NCBI GenBank assembly: GCA_964386435.1
Contig: CAYLSV010000122.1
Span: 1 to 9,514 of the forward strand
Source of the DNA: CAYLSV01 sp964386435
Lineage (GTDB): Bacteria; Planctomycetota; Phycisphaerae; Tepidisphaerales; Tepidisphaeraceae
Direction: 5' to 3'
DNA: 9,514 nucleotides
The translations under genes were made by a program, and so were the position numbers. Positions within the stretch are counted from its first letter, which is position 1. Each line of letters opens with the position of its first letter. Shown here in pieces: positions 6,704-9,514 of this stretch. The notes beneath the pieces are model-generated. The model saw nothing but the letters and a program-made list of their open reading frames with translations, did not search any database and was not told where the DNA came from.

Positions 6704-8782
6704 ATGAACTATATCCGGCTGATCCTCCCGCTTGCTGCCGCAGCTCTGTTCGTCGCCGTCAGCGCAAGCTGCGATTCCTCACCGGCCGGGTCGTCGGCCC
6801 GCTCCGGTGAGACCGCGCAACAGCGCTTCCAGCGAGAGAGTCAGCAGACCTTCGCGGATAGGGCCCGGGTCCGGGAGTGGGGAGCCAAAAATTGGCGGGA
6901 TCGGCTGGTGGCCGACGGCGAGAAGGATGTCGACGGGCAGTCGCCGCATCTTGCGTTCGAGTTCGAGATCGACGGCCGCCCGCTGGCCGTCAAGTACACC
7001 CCCGCCCGCCGCCAACTCGTCGGCTGGGACGGGAAGGTCTACAACATTGGGGCCATCCGATACCCCGGCCTCCCCGGTTACGCGAAGAGCGGCCGCGGGG
7101 CCGGGGAGATTTTCACCAAACGCCCGGTCTTTTTCCAAAGCCTCATCGACCGACGGACCGGCGAGGAACTCCTGTCCGTCGACTTCTGGCAAATTCTCCC
7201 GGCCGGCGACGAGATCTACGTGCGGATGCCGACGGATCGGGAGTCGGACCGTAAAACTAATCTCAAGCTCAGCCGGCCGATCCCGCCGGTGCCCTGGTCC
7301 CGCTTCGATCTCGAGAGCCAATCTTTAGTCGAATCCGATGTTTGGCACGCCGAGGAAATCTCACCCCATCATTCGGATCGGACGGCGGCGGGGTGGGAGC
7401 GGGGTGGCGTGTTGCTGCAACGGCGGGACCCGGCCTCGACCGAGGCCGTGCCGCTGACGCAAATGGAGATCGCCCGGCGACGCCAACGGTCGATCTTCCC
7501 CCCGCCGGGCTCGAAACTGCCGCCGCTGATCCACGACCGCCTGACCGGCGAGCCGTGGGTGCGGCACACGCTCACGGCCGGCAAATTTACGGTGGTGCAA
7601 CGCCGCACGGAAAATGGTGAGCCCACCGCCCGGCTCTTCGAGTACGGCTACCGGCCCCTGCTCGATACGCCCGGCGAAACCCGGCGGTTTTACGCTTACT
7701 GGGGTTACAACGTCGATACCGACAAACACGGGGACGAAAAAGCATATTTCCTTGGTGTCCGCGCCCCGGGGACGAGCGAGGTCGACAACCTCTGGCTGTT
7801 GCTGGACGAGAACGGCCTTTTTGGCGCTCCGGCGGGTAGCCTGGGTTTTCGGCCGATCGGGCTGCCTTCCCACCACAAGTATCAACCCAACGAACTAGTC
7901 AACCGCTGGGCCGTTAAGGAACTCGAGCCGCGGCCGGACGGAACCCGCTGGGAGATGGTCGGCCCGCAGTTTCAGCCGCTCGCCGGCCGACCCCGCTTCC
8001 GCGACCTCAAGCTTATCATCGGTCCCCGTTGGATGGGGGCGGACAGCCACCGCCGCAGCGGGATGACCCAGCACTGGTTGCTCGCCGGCCACTTACCCCG
8101 CGGCACCTGGGTCGTGTTCAACGTGGCGCAGTTGGGTTCGCCTGATCGGCCGCTACCAAGAGTCGAAACGCAACTGGAAGTTTCTCGGTTCAACCAACTG
8201 GTTCCGGCACTAACGGCCAGCTACGAGCAGAAGGCTAGCGGCGTCCGCACCCAGGATCAGCACGACGCGGCGGTCGCCCGCCGCCTCCGGCAGCGGGAAG
8301 TCGAACGGCAGTGGCAGTCGGCGTTCCAGAACCGTGACTGGTCCCGGGCCAATGCGCTGGCCGCCGAACGGGGCGGAGATTCATTCTACCGGCTGGTTAA
8401 AGCCATGCCGCGTCCGAGTGTGGCATACGTCCGAGAGGTAGCCGAAGTAACGGACGACGCCGCCAAGAAGGCCGAGCTTCTGGAAATCGCCCGGACGGCC
8501 GAGCGGCGGTACGCCGAGGAACTCGAACGGCACCGCCTCTGGCAGGAACAGCAGGCCGAGGCCGCCCGACTCCAACAGCAACGGGAACTGGAGCGTATCC
8601 GCCAAGCCAATCGCGCCGCGCGCATCGCCGAGTTCGCCTACACACCCCGGCCTGTAACCCCATCCCGAGACCACATGAGTCCCGCGGCACGCGAACGCTT
8701 CCGGGCCAACATCAGCTACTCGCAACACGCGGTGAATATGGGCTGGTACCGGCCGTACAGCTTCGGTAGTGATAAATACTGA
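6704..8782 (+). CDS. Exported or lipoprotein-like protein of unknown function with C-terminal coiled coil
   Basis: This 692-residue protein matches no family I recognise. Residues 1-22 form a signal peptide: short basic start (MNYIR), then a hydrophobic Ala/Leu/Val core. Cys23 in AVSASC suggests lipoprotein processing, but Ser at -3 makes the lipobox weak; ordinary signal peptidase cleavage is the alternative. A Ser/Gly-rich linker (about 24-35) follows. Residues about 80-500 are a beta-rich, Trp/Tyr/Gly-containing region with no known motif (for example YAYWGYNVDTDKHGDEKAYF and RGTWVVFNVAQL). Residues about 510-643 are highly charged, with a Gln/Glu/Arg-rich heptad-like stretch at about 585-643 (EELERHRLWQEQQAEAARL), probably a coiled coil. 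The tail is rich in Tyr, Pro and Ser. It begins 90 bases after the chimera, so it is probably a separate unit. Only weak purine-rich sequence (GAAAAGA) precedes the ATG. Likely location is the periplasm or an envelope membrane. Confidence 0.85.
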   Translation: MNYIRLILPLAAAALFVAVSASCDSSPAGSSARSGETAQQRFQRESQQTFADRARVREWGAKNWRDRLVADGEKDVDGQSPHLAFEFEIDGRPLAVKYTPARRQLVGWDGKVYNIGAIRYPGLPGYAKSGRGAGEIFTKRPVFFQSLIDRRTGEELLSVDFWQILPAGDEIYVRMPTDRESDRKTNLKLSRPIPPVPWSRFDLESQSLVESDVWHAEEISPHHSDRTAAGWERGGVLLQRRDPASTEAVPLTQMEIARRRQRSIFPPPGSKLPPLIHDRLTGEPWVRHTLTAGKFTVVQRRTENGEPTARLFEYGYRPLLDTPGETRRFYAYWGYNVDTDKHGDEKAYFLGVRAPGTSEVDNLWLLLDENGLFGAPAGSLGFRPIGLPSHHKYQPNELVNRWAVKELEPRPDGTRWEMVGPQFQPLAGRPRFRDLKLIIGPRWMGADSHRRSGMTQHWLLAGHLPRGTWVVFNVAQLGSPDRPLPRVETQLEVSRFNQLVPALTASYEQKASGVRTQDQHDAAVARRLRQREVERQWQSAFQNRDWSRANALAAERGGDSFYRLVKAMPRPSVAYVREVAEVTDDAAKKAELLEIARTAERRYAEELERHRLWQEQQAEAARLQQQRELERIRQANRAARIAEFAYTPRPVTPSRDHMSPAARERFRANISYSQHAVNMGWYRPYSFGSDKY

Positions 8783-8824
8783 CGTCGCTCGCCGCGGTGT
8801 TTTTCTTGCGTCGCAGGCCTCGAG
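8783..8824. other. Convergent intergenic gap
   Basis: These 42 bases lie between the stops of the exported-protein gene (+) and the DAHP synthase gene (-). There is a T-rich run (TGTTTTTCTT, from about 8799) downstream of the + strand gene, preceded by the GC-rich CCGCGG, but no stem with a proper loop could be folded. I see no supported terminator. Confidence 0.3.
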
Positions 8825-9514
8825 TCAGACTGCGGCCGCCAATGGCTCGCAGCTGCGGTCCACGGCGGCGGCCACGCGGGCCAGTTGCTCCATCAGCTCG
8901 GCCAGCACCCGGGGCGTGATGGACTGGGCCCCGTCGGTCATGGCGTGTTCGGGGTCGGGGTGCACCTCGATGGCCAGCCCGTCGCAGCCGGCGGCGATCG
9001 CGGCCCTGGCCATGGCGGGGACCAGGTGGGCCTTACCCGTGCCGTGGCTGGGGTCGATGACGATCGGCAGGTGCGTCCGCACGTGCAGCTCGGGCACGGC
9101 CGAGAGGCTGAGCGTGTTGCGGGTGTGGTCTTCGAAGCTGCGGATGCCGCGTTCGCAAAGGATCACGTTGCCGTTGCCCGCGGCGAGGATGTACTCGGCC
9201 GCCTGGAGGTATTCGTCCAGCGTCATGGCCATGCCCCGCTTCATCAGCACGGGCTTGGGCTGGTTGCCGCAGGCCTCGAGCAGCTTGAAGTTCTGGCTGT
9301 TGCGGGTGCCGATCTGCAGGCAGTCGGCGTAGTCGCTGACCAGATCGACATCCGAAGGCGTCAGCACCTCGGTGATGATCGGCAGGCCGGTCGCGTCACG
9401 GGCGGCGGCGAGCATCTTGAGGCCGTCCTCGCCGTGGCCCTGGAAGGCGTAGGGGTTGGTGCGGGGCTTGAACGCGCCGCCGCGGAGGGCGTGGGCCCCG
9501 GCGGCCTTGACCGC
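8825..9514 (-). CDS. aroF: 3-deoxy-7-phosphoheptulonate (DAHP) synthase, C-terminal part, runs off right edge
   Basis: The minus-strand frame is open from the window edge (9514) to TGA at 8825-8827 and gives 229 residues of the class I-beta (AroF/KDO8P-synthase-like) enzyme. It joins phosphoenolpyruvate and erythrose 4-phosphate in the first step of the shikimate pathway, in the cytoplasm. Visible family segments are ALRGGAFKPRTNPYAFQG, TEVLTPSDVDLVSDYADCLQ, IGTRNSQNFKLLEACG, KPVLMKRG, NVILCERGIRSFE and VIDPSHGTG. Metal ligands fit: His157, Glu183 (AIEVHPDP) and Asp194 (TDGAQS), counted from the window edge, have spacings of 26 and 11, identical to His272/Glu298/Asp309 of the Thermotoga maritima enzyme. 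The metal-binding Cys and any N-terminal regulatory domain lie outside the window. The in-frame ATG at 9415 is internal, because family sequence continues upstream of it. It is convergent with the exported-protein gene across 42 bases. The symbol aroF is used in the broad sense of this family. Confidence 0.93.
   Translation of the reverse strand, partial: AVKAAGAHALRGGAFKPRTNPYAFQGHGEDGLKMLAAARDATGLPIITEVLTPSDVDLVSDYADCLQIGTRNSQNFKLLEACGNQPKPVLMKRGMAMTLDEYLQAAEYILAAGNGNVILCERGIRSFEDHTRNTLSLSAVPELHVRTHLPIVIDPSHGTGKAHLVPAMARAAIAAGCDGLAIEVHPDPEHAMTDGAQSITPRVLAELMEQLARVAAAVDRSCEPLAAAV

Noticed and set aside
8783..8814. Direct repeat CGTCGC at 8783-8788 and 8809-8814 in the convergent gap
   Set aside because: Six bases in GC-rich DNA are expected by chance. 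There is no attachment-site context and no mobile gene nearby.

Overview
This is a GC-rich (roughly two-thirds G+C by eye), gene-dense bacterial window. The mix of sulfatase, GH106-like, GH172/DUF2961 and GH2-type carbohydrate genes, with scarce Shine-Dalgarno sites and a large secreted protein of no recognised family, suggests a Planctomycetota chromosome or metagenome bin (perhaps Phycisphaerae). That placement is inference; no marker gene fixes it.

Layout: (i) 1-84 (+), the last 27 codons of an unidentified gene, followed by a hairpin. (ii) 123-1247 (-), a DUF2961/GH172-type glycosidase. (iii) A 91-bp divergent intergenic region. (iv) A tight + strand operon: sulfatase (1339-2826), GH106-like alpha-L-rhamnosidase (2829-5762, 2-bp gap), and a third gene sharing an ATGA stop/start overlap (5759-6613). 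(v) A large exported or lipoprotein-like protein of unknown function (6704-8782, +). (vi) 8825-9514 (-), the C-terminal 229 residues of a DAHP synthase running off the right edge.

The three intact sugar genes look like one intracellular unit for trimming a sulfated, probably rhamnose-containing oligosaccharide. None has a visible signal peptide, so the oligosaccharide would have to be imported first.

The most striking object is the third operon gene. Its first ~92 residues are the N-terminal sugar-binding domain of a GH2 glycosidase. It then passes, in frame and without a linker, into the catalytic core of a SMUG1-type uracil-DNA glycosylase, with both active-site motifs present (GMNPGPWGM and HPSPASPAAN). 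The GH2 catalytic barrel and the SMUG1 N-terminus are both missing. The join lies at a CTG-rich stretch near 6029-6043. It is either a real deletion fusion that places a DNA-repair core under a sugar-operon promoter, or an assembly chimera; sequence alone cannot decide. No tRNA, rRNA, CRISPR array, insertion sequence or phage gene was recognised.
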